In this document: piece after piece, positions 1 to 13,300 of the stretch
Position numbering within the stretch: the first letter of the stretch is position 1
Layout: each line of letters opens with the position of its first letter
Source of the DNA: Morchella semilibera
Taxonomy: Eukaryota > Ascomycota > Pezizomycetes > Pezizales > Morchellaceae
Direction: 5' to 3'
Length of the DNA stretch: 64,000 nt
Assembly (NCBI GenBank): GCA_009192285.1
Contig: CM018606.1
Span: forward strand, 451,637 to 515,636
Made by a program: the position numbers and the translations under genes
The notes under the pieces: generated by a model
The model's database searches: none
The model's input: only the letters and a program-made list of their open reading frames with translations
What the model was told of the DNA's origin: nothing

Positions 1-3000
1 TGTGGGGGAGGGGGAGGGCATTTGTATACGTCTAAGGTTTGTTTCGGGGTCACGGCCTGTCACTCGTGGGCTATCGGGTTATGGGAACCCAAGGGTAAGG
101 AACATACATAGGCATGTGGCATATCGATCGATCTTTCTGAGCCTGAGTGGGGGGTCTGGGTTTACTTATACAGAACCCTGAGGACGTCATGAAGGGGGCC
201 GGATTCTATGGTAATTCACGTGTTAATATTAATTTGGCGATCTTCTAAAGCTGGGGTAGGGCTAATCCCCCGCGCTGCCCCGCGCTGCCCCGCGTTTCTT
301 ACCGGATATCTTCCGCGCCACGAAAATCTGCTCGCGAACTTATGTAAATGTACCTTCATGTATCTATTCAGGCTTTCCTAAAATGGAACTTTCTGTAACG
401 TGGGTACTAAAGCACATGTCTGGGTCGGGGGATATAAAGAAGTGAATTTTACCCATCTTGTATCTTACTCTGCGTCTGCCAAGTAGCCAGGAGACGCCTT
501 GAGTACGGCTTAATGCCGCCCAGTCGAATTGAGATTTACTATCAGCTCGAGCTGGTCATCCACTAGGGAAGCTTACTCCCGCCTCTGCCCGTGAGGAAAC
601 CCGAGCACTTCAATCAACATCAAAGACAATTTGTATAGTCCCTCAATGTGTCAAACTATGTCGAACCAGTTGGTAGCTAATATGATTGGCCGAGTTTGAG
701 AGGTTTTCCTTTTCCCCTTCTGGAAAGATCTTTTTGAGCCAGTTGAAATTGATATTCTAGCATCTATTAAGTCAAACAATTCAGATGTGCGCCGCACACG
801 GTATCTTAGGTTTTCTACGGTCTTAAGCTTAAGTTGGTAAACAGACACGTACTGTTTTTAGCTATATCACCTCCTACTCCGGCCAAAGGCCGAGGTATTC
901 TTGTCCTCCGAAACCTCAAGGAACTCGAGTCGTTTTGTGGGACTTGCTCAAGCAAAACCAACCCATCGCTATTCTACTTGGCCCCGCCCAGGCGGTGAAT
1001 CGAGTGGAATCGAGTCATCTAATAGTAACACTACTAACGATGCCGTTAGACAACGGGGCTTCTCTTAATCATGAAGAAAGGCCAGCCAGATGACCTTATC
1101 CATTCGTTTATTTGTTGGTACCCCTCAGCATCCTCGGATGTCGACCTATACCCCCGCGAAGGCCATGCCTCATGAGGGCGTCGACCGACTCCAGTGAAAA
1201 CGGAGAGTGGGGTGTTTCTGACTCTTGAGGCCGGTAGCTCTGACTATCGTGTGTCGAATGTGTTGACGCGATTCATAGAGTCAGTGGAGGTGTTTTAGGG
1301 CCGTCCAAAGCTCTGTTCCGGTGGCTTAAGGCTCTGTTCTGGCCGGGGACTATGTTCTGAGAAGACGAGGCGCATTTAGCAGCCCATTTTACGATCCCAG
1401 GGACAGAAAGTGGTGTTAGCCACACGAAAAAATCTTTAAGGCAGACTTGCCTTTTCTATAGTTGCATAAACCGTTTGCGCCTGTGTTGAGCAGGTGTCTG
1501 TGGCGAGCATCTTATCAGATCTCTAAAGGTCCGCTGCCAAAAATGAGCCCTAGTGGCTTATATTAATGAAGCTCTCGCCATAGGTGTGTGCTCGTCATTG
1601 CGTTGGCACACCTGGCCTAACCATCAACCCCACTATGGACATCAGCTCTGAGATGGCACCAGCTTTAACCCACGGCCTTCCAAGCAGTACATCACCCTCC
1701 AGCCAGAGCCCCTTTGCCCCCCTCCCCCTGCTAACGGATCAAACAGGGCGGTATTTCCTGCATGCGAAGGCTTCAACAGATCACCCTTAGTTGATAATCT
1801 TTGGCCTTGGGAATCTGGGGGTGTGCCTCTAATCACAATGGTTATAGGCCACGTTTGCTTGTGCGGTAGCAATACGGCTTGTTGGATAGAGACTGTGCAC
1901 CGCGCCGCGATGTGATGGATGAAGTATTATACTGGGCTAACTTTGTCGATGTTGTATTGGACCATGTACTTTTATCCGGCCCGTGGTACAAGTTGTAGTC
2001 ACCAGTCATTACTCGTTCCATACGGCACCATGCACCCCGGGGGTTCGACCTATAGGTATCGCAAGCTAAAGTCTCATGTATGAGATCTACTCACATATCT
2101 ACCAGCTAAGCCCGCCGAGTATTGCTTGTATGATGGAAATAACGATCCGACGACTTTGTTTATCTGGTAAACAAGACTCATCAAAAAAAGAAGTCCAGGG
2201 GACCAAACCACTACCGCCAGCCAACAAGCTGGGTAATTAGTAGATGGTTTTAGCTCTTATAAACTACACCAAGATTACGGGTGGTGATTTTGGTCTTTTT
2301 TACGGGTTGTCTTTAGCAAGCCGGCGTTGGGAAAGCCAAACGCATTATTAGAGCGGGGAGAAATCCCTATTTCCTCACATAATCAACATAGGCTAGCTAC
2401 AGCGCCATAAAAATCTATTGATGGCAATACATATGAGGAAACTGTTCGCATCCCGATATGAGATGCATGCTAGGTTTAACAGCAACAATTATAACGATGT
2501 ATGCTGGGATGGATCATAGAATATCACTCGTATTAGCTAAGCTATTAGCTGAGCGGAATCGCTAGTCCGCTTAAGTCTCCGTTCCCGAGAAACAGCAGCA
2601 GGTGCATATTTCCTGGCGGTACATGGAATAGGGAGCACCAATACGCGGTTGTACCGGCACCCCCAAGCCAAGGGCGACCATTTGCCACTGGGATTTAATA
2701 GCGGAGGGGGAGGGGGGTCGGCTGCCAAGTTTCTCTCCATCACTTGTAGCTAGGCCTCGCCGACAGAGCCGGAGGAAATCCCACTACCCACCTCAAACTA
2801 CAGTCGCATACATACGACGGAGATCAGACTTGCGGATGAGGGTGCATAGCGTGCGACGGACCCTTCGCTTATGTATTTATCTCCTGACCGCCCTGCTGGC
2901 CTCCCGTTAGGCCTACATGTATCCCCGCACAATTTGCTCCCCCACACAAACAAGAGGCGATAGGCCACTCTTGCTCGATAAACTCCCCCCTCCCCACAGA

Positions 3001-5543
3001 ACAGGTCCCAGGCATAGCTACCGAACTAAGCCTTAGATTAAATTTTTTTTCGAGTGCCCATTCCGATAATAAGGTAGATCTCCACGCCACTTGACGCGGG
3101 GATTCGAGACTAGGCAATGATGGCACCGAGTGATATACTGTGAAGTATAAGAAGGCGAGCTTGTGGGAATGTCTCAACCAATCCATTGTGGTAAGAGTCA
3201 CGCTGTATACATATACATATGTGGCCATGGGAACTTTGTCAGCTGGCCTGTAGATACAATTGCAAAGCACCCGTGGTCTAACAGTCATTTGAATAGTTGC
3301 GTATAGGCATATATATCTTGCTCTTACCTTTGTGAGTATATTGGGAGGGGGGAGCTCCCTTCCCCTCCGGATTTTAGCCATTAGATTATATTGGCATCGC
3401 CTTCACGCCATCTCTAGAGCGACCCTCCTACTCTGGCCGGTAGGGAAACAAAGCAGCGCCATTGCGGAGACAAAGCATATGATGACGATGGATCATGAGA
3501 TTCCCCAGGCCTAGGGAAGAGAATCCGATGTATTAGGTAGGTACATGTAGTTGGGGGGCTGCCTGTCTGCACGAGCATTGATATCAGCCTAAGTCAATGC
3601 GATATCTACCCGCGCGTTGTTTGTTAGTGGTGGTGTGAGGTGAGGGGGGGAGGCGAGTAGAGTAGAGTAGAAGTAGGTACATACTTACCTTAGACAGGCT
3701 ACAGTCATGCCACAGTTATGTACCAGCAGGCGCTTGGGCCATCTCGACTCTCCTCCTTCTCCTCCTCCACAGTTCGAATCCTGACTGATCTAGACGAGTG
3801 AGTACATCGTTGATCTTGTTACAGAAGAAGAAGACTCGTCGGGCTATAACACGACACCTGAGCTGACCAGACGATATTCTACGCGCCCGAACGCGTCTCG
3901 CAGAGTACGTGCTTCATGCACACACCGGGTTACTCCAAACACTCTGCTCTACTACGCTGCATCTCATGCACCAGAAGCAATTGCATCCTATCTCTCTCTC
4001 TCTCTCTCGCAAGTACCCCACCCCATCAATCAACCTTTCTAGTATGTAGCCCCTTGCTCGACTTTTTCTACCCCCAGTAAGTTCTCCTCCTCCACCGACA
4101 GGACAGGATAGACTTAGAGTAGGGAGGGGTAGAGCACCTACGATGTATGTATGTATCCATCCAACCATTCGCCCACCTCCCGAGCCGCGCCCCCCCAAAA
4201 AGGTGTCAGTCAGTATCTACTACATACTTACCTACAAATCATCTTCGGTCACTCGTGTATGGTACCTACCTAGCTAGACTCTACTCTAGGGAAGAGACGC
4301 CCTGCTTGGCTGACGTGCTGCATACATAAGTCCTCATCCTAACGGTTCCTGCCTGCAGGTCGCGGACGGCGACACGACGACACAACATCAACAGCCCGCA
4401 CAGACTGGAAGAGGCTTAACTACATACCCTAGTGCATTCTGCATTCTGCATGTTAAATTTTTTTTTTTCCCTTCTTTTTTGCACGTGAAAGTGGACAAGA
4501 TGGCCATGGATTGATTGGTGCGGGAACTTCAGACTCGATACGCACTCTCCGGTTTCTACAGGCTCTGCAGCGCGGGCGGGCGAGTGATGGCGAATGATTG
4601 CGGGTTGCGCGCTTCCGAGAGCGAGCCTCGGTAGGTAGAGGTGGTGGTGGTGGTTGGCTCTGCTCTACTCTGCTGCATGGCCTCAGCTGGGCTTGGGGTT
4701 TGGGGCTGGGCTGGGCTGGGGCTAGACCAGATGATGACATTCTTCTCCTCGCCCAAGTGGGCAAGAATTGTAAATACATACCGCAAAATCTCGAGGTTGC
4801 GCTTCAGCAGGGATAGGATATTGGCCAACCAGAGGCAGTATTTGCACATTGGAGCGCAACGAGATTTTGCGCTATTGACTTACTCACTCACTCGCTCACA
4901 GGCAGATATCACGAAGAACATGAACTAAACATCGGACTCGAGGTAGTAATTTCCCCCATATGCTCGTTAGCTGAGTATAGTAGCTAGATTTGATATGTTA
5001 AGTACAATGTAGTCGTCCGACCCCACCAGACCAAACCAAACCAAGCCAACCTGACCTGACCCGGACCAGACCCAGACCCAGACCTAACTTTCCCTCGATA
5101 GTGAAACAAGAACCCCGTTGTTGTTGTTGGGCACTCAGTAAGAATACAGATGACGAAAGAAGAAAAGAACAACGAGAGAGGGAAAAGGGAGGGGGGGGGG
5201 GGATTATCAGACTGATATGCAGATGAGAGGTGAAAAAAAAAAAATCGCAGACCACCGTATGTAAATTGATGCAAAAAAAAAGGGGGAGAAGAGAGACTGA
5301 GAGAGATGGTTTCATGAAAACGCCAGAAAAAAAAACCCGAAGAAAAAGTTAAGAGCCCACTCCAACAAAAGTACGTAAAAGGTAGTAGCAAGACAAGCAA
5401 GAAAGTAAAGTAGAAAAAAGGACAAGCAAGATAAAAAACAAATAACAAAAAAAACAAAGATACCACCCAATAGAAGCTAGATAATATGATACAATTAAAA
5501 AAAAACCCCCCACAGGGGGGAGAAAACTTGCAGAGAACCCAGC
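1..5543. other. gene-free stretch, low-complexity near its right end
   Basis: No open frame here has splice-consistent extension or recognisable domains; the longest (minus strand, 2869-3381) has no family features. Visible content: a short tandem of a CCCCGCGCTG unit near 267-295, TACATGTA palindromes at 2914 and 3542, an inverted TATCACTCGGT at 3125, a (TC)9 run near 3991-4008, and many G- and A-rich runs from 5180 to 5520, just 3' of the next gene. It may be partly old transposon sequence, but I cannot identify a family. Confidence 0.6.
3991..4008. repeat. (TC)n microsatellite
   Basis: An uninterrupted run of nine TC dinucleotides lies in non-coding DNA. A similar CT run occurs at about 7571-7592, just upstream of the histidine phosphatase start. 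Confidence 0.9.
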
Positions 5544-7352
5544 CTAAATCTGGAACTCACTCCTCGTGCTCGCCGTCCACCTCCTTTTCCTCTCCCACCC
5601 CTGATGATCTCCCCATAACCCGCTCCCCCTTACCGCACTCGTACTCCCCCACAGTCCCGTCCCGCCGGTCGCCGGCTCCTCCGCAATGCTGCCGGTTGTG
5701 CTACTCCCGCTCTCATCGTCGCTTCCGTCGCCAATCGCACTCCCAAACAGCATGCTGCTGCTCCCGAAGATTCCGCTGCTCACGCTCTCGTCCTTGCTTG
5801 ACGGACGGCTGCTTTCGCCGTCGACGGGACGGCTCCAGAGGCCCTTGGGCGCGGGGTTGGAGCTGGCCGTGCTGGCGCTCCGGTTCAGGGTTCTAGGGCT
5901 AAACATGGTCATGCTAGTACCGGCGGCGGACGATGAGGCGAGCGTGAAGCCGCCGATGGTTGTGGTACGCTTAGAGGTTGTAGAGCGGAGGTTCGGGCTG
6001 ACTGGGGGCGTGGAGGTTGGTGTGGAGCCGGTACGGATGTGTTCGTTGTTTGCGACGATCTGGAGGGCGTATTTGACGGGAGGAGTGGAGGGGATATCGG
6101 CGGGGTTGGGCGGCGCGGAATGGCTATGGTGATGGTGGTGATGGTGGTGGTGGTGAGTAGAGGAGGGGTCGAGATCCCGACGGACGGCCATGGTCACGGA
6201 GGCGATGCCAATATCGATGAGCACGGGTTGATGCGTGATTGCGCCGATGAGGGCATTGCAGCCAGCGCCATGGGTGACGAGGATGAGGACAGTCTCGATG
6301 TCATCCTCGGAGTCTTCCTCAGTGTCGGCATCACCGCAGTCCGAGAGTGGCGGGGTGGGGTTCCCATTAATTGCAGCAGCGGGGGCAGTAGCCTGCGGCG
6401 TAAACTCCTTCGCGGGGCGGGGAGTGGCAGACCTACTCTCATTCCTGCTCTCATTGGCGCCACAGCGCTTCCATTGCGTTGGTGAGGTAGCAATGTGCTG
6501 GTCCTCGGTGGCATAGAACCACAGCAGCTTGTTCCACCCGTTCTTGAAGCGTTTGTGCATGCTCGTCCACTCCTCCTTGTACTCCCCACCGCCGCCAAGC
6601 TTTGTCGAGTCCCAGCCGATATCGAACTCGGCGTACTCCTTTGCGTGCGAGAAGTAGCCACGCGGGATCTGGCCGTTCGGCGAGATAGCCCAAGTCGGTG
6701 TGGGAGCCACGAAACCGCCGGTAAAAGTGGGGGGAAGGCTGGCGGCGATCGAGGACATGTTGTAGAGTGGTGATACGTGGTGCTGCACATGTGTGTGTGC
6801 TGAGGAGGAGGATGGGCGGATGTAGTCTGCCTTTGCGGAGCCGACAAGCAGCGGCGTGGGCGGTGGCGGGGTGATGTCTGTGTAGTAGTCCTCGGCCAGC
6901 CATTCACCCAACCAAGCATCAAGACGTAACAGCGGCTTTACAAACTGGTGTTCTGAGCGGTCATGGGGCGCCGGGTCTACGGTGAGCTCACCGTCAGCGT
7001 GAACGTAATGGGTATTTGTGATTTCCTGATGGTGGTGCTGGGCGATCCCCGAGGCAATTGAGACACTTGTCTGGATGCACCGTAGGAAGGGGGACGAGTG
7101 GATGACGACTCTGATCCTTTTGGGTTTCCCGGCGGGGCGGGAGGCGGTGGCAGATGCGGGAGCATTTGTATTGAGCTTACTGGCGATGAGCGTGGCAATA
7201 CGGGAACCCAGGGAACGGGTCTGCGTCCAGCCGCCGTAGGTGAGTGGTGGGTCATAGGGCGTAGGAGAAGAGAGCTGCCATTGAGCATCGGCCATATCCA
7301 GGCGAGCACCATGGCGAACTATGAAGATATGTGTGGGGGTAGATGAAGGCAT
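5544..7352 (-). CDS. histidine phosphatase superfamily (phosphoglycerate mutase-like) protein
   Basis: Uninterrupted 602-residue frame. The start chosen is the ATG at 7350-7352. The frame is open further upstream, but that part is read through (CT)n and His/Ser/Pro low-complexity DNA. Residues 8-19 hold the family hallmark IFIVRHGARLD, with the phosphorylated His at 14, and a second motif VTHGAG with His about 361 supplies the other active-site histidine. In between is a divergent insert of about 200 residues. After the core come a run of about ten histidines, then a Ser/Thr/Gly-rich, probably disordered tail with two GLWG repeats ending in SEFQI. Known for the family: phosphomonoester hydrolysis through a phosphohistidine. 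The substrate cannot be inferred. The overall layout resembles fungal UBASH3/TULA-like members rather than glycolytic mutase. Confidence 0.82.
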   Translation of the reverse strand: MPSSTPTHIFIVRHGARLDMADAQWQLSSPTPYDPPLTYGGWTQTRSLGSRIATLIASKLNTNAPASATASRPAGKPKRIRVVIHSSPFLRCIQTSVSIASGIAQHHHQEITNTHYVHADGELTVDPAPHDRSEHQFVKPLLRLDAWLGEWLAEDYYTDITPPPPTPLLVGSAKADYIRPSSSSAHTHVQHHVSPLYNMSSIAASLPPTFTGGFVAPTPTWAISPNGQIPRGYFSHAKEYAEFDIGWDSTKLGGGGEYKEEWTSMHKRFKNGWNKLLWFYATEDQHIATSPTQWKRCGANESRNESRSATPRPAKEFTPQATAPAAAINGNPTPPLSDCGDADTEEDSEDDIETVLILVTHGAGCNALIGAITHQPVLIDIGIASVTMAVRRDLDPSSTHHHHHHHHHHSHSAPPNPADIPSTPPVKYALQIVANNEHIRTGSTPTSTPPVSPNLRSTTSKRTTTIGGFTLASSSAAGTSMTMFSPRTLNRSASTASSNPAPKGLWSRPVDGESSRPSSKDESVSSGIFGSSSMLFGSAIGDGSDDESGSSTTGSIAEEPATGGTGLWGSTSAVRGSGLWGDHQGWERKRRWTASTRSEFQI

Positions 7353-10300
7353 CGTGAGAGGCCTTGAGTGGTGTGGTGGTGGTGGTGATGGTGATGGTAG
7401 TTGTGAAGCAGTAGTGATGGTGGTTGGAGGGGGTAGTAGTTGTAGTTGTAGTAGTAGTGATAGTAGGTAGTAGTGGTATGGGGTCTGTCGATGATGATGA
7501 GGATGATGATGATGGGGTCGATATATATAAAGCCTAGTAGTCGTAGAAGGTGAGATCGGGGAAGGGCCAACAATCTCTCTCTCTCTCTCTCTCTTCAATT
7601 GAGGCGGGGGAGGAGGAGTAGGATGAGGAGGGATTTGGTCGTATTTGAGCTTTCTCGAAGGCGAAGTCCACGCCTAGCCAATCAATGCAATTGGTAATGG
7701 GAGAGGGAAAAAGAAAAAGGGAATAATAGTAATAAAAAAAAAGAAAGAAGAGGGAAAAAAAAAAAAAAAAAAGCGGCCGCGCGGGAAGACGTGCTCGGTG
7801 ACGATATGAGGCTGAGAGAGGGAGAGGGAGAGAGAAACTCTGTGAAAGAGATTATTTCACCATAAAATAATGATCACAGTATTTTTTCACAACACGCACA
7901 ACACAAAAGGTAAAGTGAGTGAGGAAGAAGATGATGATGATGATGTAGGTACCGCCGCAGCAGCAGCAGAAGCAGCAGCAGAAAAGAAACCTCGGACTTT
8001 ACGAGTGGAGGGTTCTTTCAAAAAAGGAAAGAACAAAAAAAAACAATTATATCCACACCCCAGCTAGCTTAACAACAACAACAAAAAAAAAAAAACTGCC
8101 CTTTCTCTTTTTCTAGGTAATTGAATTTGTGCCCCCCCTTCGATTAAACTACTTTTTTAGGCTCAGCTCAGTCTGGCTCTCTCTGGCTCGGTAAGCAGCA
8201 ATTACTGGGAAAAAGTAAACAAACCCACCAGAAAGAGAAAAACGTGCTTGATCGTCCAGTTCGAAATTCGGCTTCCGGGTCAGTTTTATACCTATGAATC
8301 CCTTCTTATGTATGTAAGGGTAATAATTTTTTTTTTTGTTGAGTTGATCAAATCGGAGAATTCCGACCCTTGAAAACAAAAAAGATTAAGACCCTTGGCC
8401 TCGTCTCACAGTAGTGCTACAGATCCGGTACTCCCGCGGGGATGGGAGGACGTGCGGGAAAGGAGGATGGATGGATGGATGGACAGACAGGCGAAATTGA
8501 CTTTGACTGGAGGGAGATCTTCTGCCTGGTCAAGCTGCAGGGTTCCGTTCGTCGGACGGAGATACGGGATGGGGATAGGGATTAGAAGGCCGAGCAGATG
8601 ATGATGATGTCGAGTATCGTGAGTGGGTAAGAGTGGGAGAGGGAGAGGCGGAGGAGGAGGCGGAGAAAGAGAGAGAGGAGAAGCCTGTGAGGGCACACGA
8701 TTAAAAAAAAAAAAAAAGTGAATAAATAGGTCTTTCTTTTCTTATTCTTGTGTCTTTCTTTGTTTATTTGTGAGGAATTGAATGCGGGGCAGCTTGGGGT
8801 TGATGAAGGGAAGAGGTGGTGCAGGATTGGGGGAGGAGGGAGGAGGCGTCTAAGCTTTAATTCTTATGGTGTAGTAGTGGTGATAGAATAAGAGGTTCTG
8901 TAGAGTAGAAAGGCTGCGCGCTCTGCTGGGTCGTACACTCATCACATAACACAATACACTGGGGCGGTAAGGCGTTGGGTCTAATACCATTAATTCATTC
9001 ACCCATTCACCCTCGCTCACTACATGTATTGTACGCACTTTGAATACCCAAGCTGGATTGAGTGGTTGCCGGTTGGATGGTCTGGTCGATGGGCAAACTA
9101 TCGTGACTCTCTCTGAAGCATTTCCGGCTGAAAAAATAATAATAATAATAATAAATAAATCAGATGGTGGGGAAAAGGAGGAGGTGGTGAATTTGTAGGA
9201 TGTGGTGGGGGAGGCAAAAGTGAAAACAACTTGTCTGATTTGATTTGATTCCGTTCTTTGGGGCTGCTGGACAGTTTGCCGCGCGCTCAACGATAGCCAG
9301 GAATTTGAAAATCGCAAAAACCTGAAAATCGAATCGAACCAAATCACATCTACAACTACAACTTTACACCACACACACGCGCGCGCACACTTAGACAGAG
9401 ACCAAGCCAGCATCATGTCATGCAGGTTTTCCTTGCAACCCATCCATCGCTTGGGTTGTCTGCATGTGTGTGTGTATGTAGACTCGAAACGCAGGACAGC
9501 GTCATGTCTATCCAGATTTCTAAGGCGAGGAGGGGTGGCGGCGCACCGGTACCGTCTCGACCTGACTATTTGTTTTTTCCTCGTTTCCTCATTTCAGGTG
9601 GGTTCGACAGGGTTGCGTGTGGAAGGGAAAGGGTCGTTTGTTTCGATCTGTGTGGGAGGATGTAGGGTCGGTAGATTCGTAATGCGGGGGAAACAGAAGG
9701 GTGTGGTACAATTTAACTGTTTTTTTTTTTCAACCGCCTTGCTGGCATGACATCGATCAGATCAGATTGCAGCCTGCAATTACATGTAATTGTTCAGTTG
9801 CATTATTGGAGATGTGTGTATGTGGAGTAGATTATTTCGATATTTCGATACACCGATACACCGATACGCTTGATACACCGATGGCACATACATACATGTA
9901 CTTACTTCTAAGTACATGCAACCCCCCCCCCTCCTTCACGACCTCGCCGTACCCTTGAATACATATACATGTATCTAATCTTTCCTTTCCACGGGTGTTT
10001 TACGGTAAGGCTCATGGGGCGGGTAGGTAGCATGGGTGGAGGGAAGGGAGGGGTTGTACTCGAAGAAGTGCTTGTAACACCCCACCAAAAACCACAACTG
10101 CAACCACAGGCCAACTGTTGAACTGGAAATTGCAGCAACAGCAGCAGGAGGAGAATCTAATTGAGATTTACAGTTTGTAGATCGCTCTGTCTGCCCATCA
10201 CCGACAATGTTCCACCATACACCGCACACCTGCTGCTCTCTCAATCTTGACTGGGACCGATAATTGGCTGATAACCGTGATAACCGGGGAATCGAAACGC

Positions 10301-13300
10301 GTACTACATGTACTCTACATACCTGAATTAACCAGCAACATAGCGTTTGCTAGGCTGCCCTCTTCCTTCTTCCCTTCTTCCCTTCCCTTCCCTTCCCTTG
10401 CTAACCTTTCTGTCATTGCCTACACCCCCCCCCCCGCCCTCGCTTATAACGCATGTGACCCCTCTTTTTGATTCATCCATGTCCCAAAGCCTTCCTTCCT
10501 ACCTATTACCAGATGACAACCACAGTCCATATAAGCACAGACAGACAACAAGCAGGGAATCTTTCTTTCTTTCCTCCTCCGTGAGAGCGGAAATGTGGGT
10601 TGAGATTCGTCACCGGACATAAAGGACGGTTTTAGGATGCACGATGCACAAGTCAAACCACACATAATAAACCATCGTGACTTTTCCGGCCCTCGGTCCA
10701 CGGTATCGGCTCTTGGGTAATACATATAATCACGATGGAGCATTTGTAACCCGCATATGTTCACCCCTTCCAACCCAGTCCCATACATGTATGTATGACA
10801 CCTCTTAACCCCGGCGGTACAAAATCCATATGTAGATTTCCGCTCTAAATAAAACCCCCCGGGTCAGATCATAGCGAGCGTCAATGGCAAAAAAGAAAGG
10901 AAAGGTTGGGAAGAAGAAAAGTGTCAGGGAAAAATAGTCATGTGTTGTGTGTGTTTTGCGTACCGGTATGTAAGGTACCACTGCAAGCCGTTGGTAACCA
11001 ACTTCTAGAAATGGGAGTGGAAAAATGTCCAGCGGCACGATCATTTCCGATACCTCAAAAGACACAGCAAAAGAAGCCTACCTCAACCCGGCAAAATTCA
11101 AAAGCCATCTTTTTTTTTTTTTTCTCTCTCTCTCTCCCAAGTAAATCACGAGGAAATTTCGCCATACCTACAGATTTCGCAAAAGTCTTTTCTTTCGCTT
11201 GCGTCGCTACATGTATCTTGAAGCCTCAAGAAAGCGCTAGTTCGTACGGGTGCATCATATAAAACCATAGATAGGGTTAGGGTTTCCTTGCTTCAAACAT
11301 TTTCAAACCAACATCTCAGCGTCTTGGGTCTCACCCATCTAACTTCATCCTCATCCCCCTTTCTTTCTTTTTTGTCTTGTTTCACTCGTCCCTTTCCCAT
11401 TTGCTACATAGCTGCCCTGCCTCATTACAACTTTATAATTCCTTTTTTGCTTAAAAGACTTAAATTCTCCCCATCCAAGCAAAAAGCGCATTGACCTTTG
11501 GGCAGCTAGCGGCTGTCTCACTTTTTTTTTTTTTTTTTTTGCTTTTCCCCACTCCCCGCGATTTGTTTTTTTGCTTTGTTTTCTCTTTTATTTGTGACGG
11601 ATCGATGTCTTGTGAAATTTGCCCTTTTCCGTTTCTTGTAGAGTAGGCAGGCACTTCATCCGATCAGCAGTGCATGCCCTGCCTAAGCCAACTCTATCAC
11701 CGATTGCTAGATATGTAGGCCCACGCAGCTTGTTTTGTCAGTCGAATTGAAAACTGAGCACCATATGTAGGGGTCCAAAAAGGTTTCGGTTTGTGGTATC
11801 GATCTCTCTTTTCTTTTCTTTTTTTCCCTTTCTTTTCCTGGGTGCGGGGGGAGGCCGGTAACACGGAGATGTCATTGAAAGTCGTAATTCGGCCAGGCAT
11901 TTAATATCAGGCAGTCGAGACCCTCGTCGCTGACTGAGAGAGAGAGTGTGTGTGTCTATGGGGTCAATGATCGTTGATCACAAAGCTGGGGGATCCAGGA
12001 TCGTATGGTAGTTCTGCGTCGCGCGTCTGTGGTGGTGGTGGCTTGCATTGCACTGGGCGTCGAGCGAGTAGGAGCAGGACCAGTAAGCCCTTCTCTTCCC
12101 TAGCGAGTCTCGTGAGGCCCACACAGTGCGAACGGCATGCATCGTGAACAACCCCCCCCCCTCCCCCTCCCTCCCCCACCGGAAAAGCAGTTCTTAGGCT
12201 CATAACGCGCAGTTGTTAGTCCAGCTTACTTGAAGCCTTAGCTCACGCCTAATATCCTTCCCTCCGGCTGGATAGTAAGTTGCGGAGCTTGCAGTGTGTT
12301 TTTCCAGATACCGACGTGGTTAATTGCTTAACCGGGCAGGTTGACCTCGGGCTTAAGTGCGGCCATTATACAGGTGGGAAAGCAGGCGCAGGTTTGTGGA
12401 TGCATAGGAGGGTGCTTTTGTCATGAAAAAGGTACATATACATATGTATGTAGTGACTTAGCCAGCGTTAGGTCAAGGTCAACATTTCGTATCAATTGCC
12501 ACTAATGCTAGTAATTTATATTTATGAACGACTAGATATGTATCTCTACCACTGCAACCCATGGACTCACTAGGCTTTTGGTGAAATACCGGGTGTTCCC
12601 TCCGGTCGTGCGGCTCTAACTTCCGAGTGAGTGATTGTGACGAAAACTCCACCTGAGAGTTTTTTTTTTTTTTTTGTTTAATTCATTAATTGCATGGGAG
12701 GAACCTATGTAGAAAAAAAAGGGGGGGGTTTTTTTATTAAAAAAAAAGCTAATCATACTCAGCTCGAGTACATAGGAAATTGGGAAAAACACTCGAGTTT
12801 AAAGGGTTATTATTGATTAGTACGTAGCTGAGATGGTCCATAGTAGCGCACACACGTTCTTTAGGATATCGTAACGAAGTCATTTACCATAGTTGGAGAA
12901 TGACCTTAAGGAGATATCGTAAACGGAGGAGGGTTTCATTCTCTGTTTGGATGGTTCAAGTTGTCTAGCCATCTCACCCGTTATCCAAAATGATACCCAA
13001 GCATGATTATGCTGAATTAATGGGGCCCGGGGGATATTGGAGACGATTTGTTTTGTTCATATTAAATCATGAGAGAATAAGGTAGGTCGGCTTTGGGTGT
13101 CAAAGACGTACATACTTACTGGGAGTAGAAATAGGGTCGACCCTAGTTTCATACGCATATCGAAGCACTTTCCTGGAGGGATTCCACGGCTGAAATATCA
13201 TTCTTTGATATGTATACTGGCTTTGGGGCTTTAATATGGGAACAAGTATTTCCCAGCTAGCTAGAGAGCCACATATATGTACGTGTTGTATTGACAGACC

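Noticed and set aside
3766-3790. tRNA B-box-like AGTTCGAATCC
   Set aside because: No matching A box, acceptor stem or anticodon arm at tRNA spacing.
5546-6922. Several long plus- and minus-strand frames overlapping the histidine phosphatase
   Set aside because: Shadows of a GC-rich coding region; they lack family motifs and have unnatural composition.
7353-7598. Upstream extension of the phosphatase frame by 82 residues
   Set aside because: It is read through CT, His and Pro low-complexity DNA; the RHG motif sits at the expected distance from the ATG at 7352.
10247-11494. Frames of 70-118 codons as possible small genes
   Set aside because: Built from C/T runs and poly-T tracts; no domain, signal peptide or splice-consistent extension.
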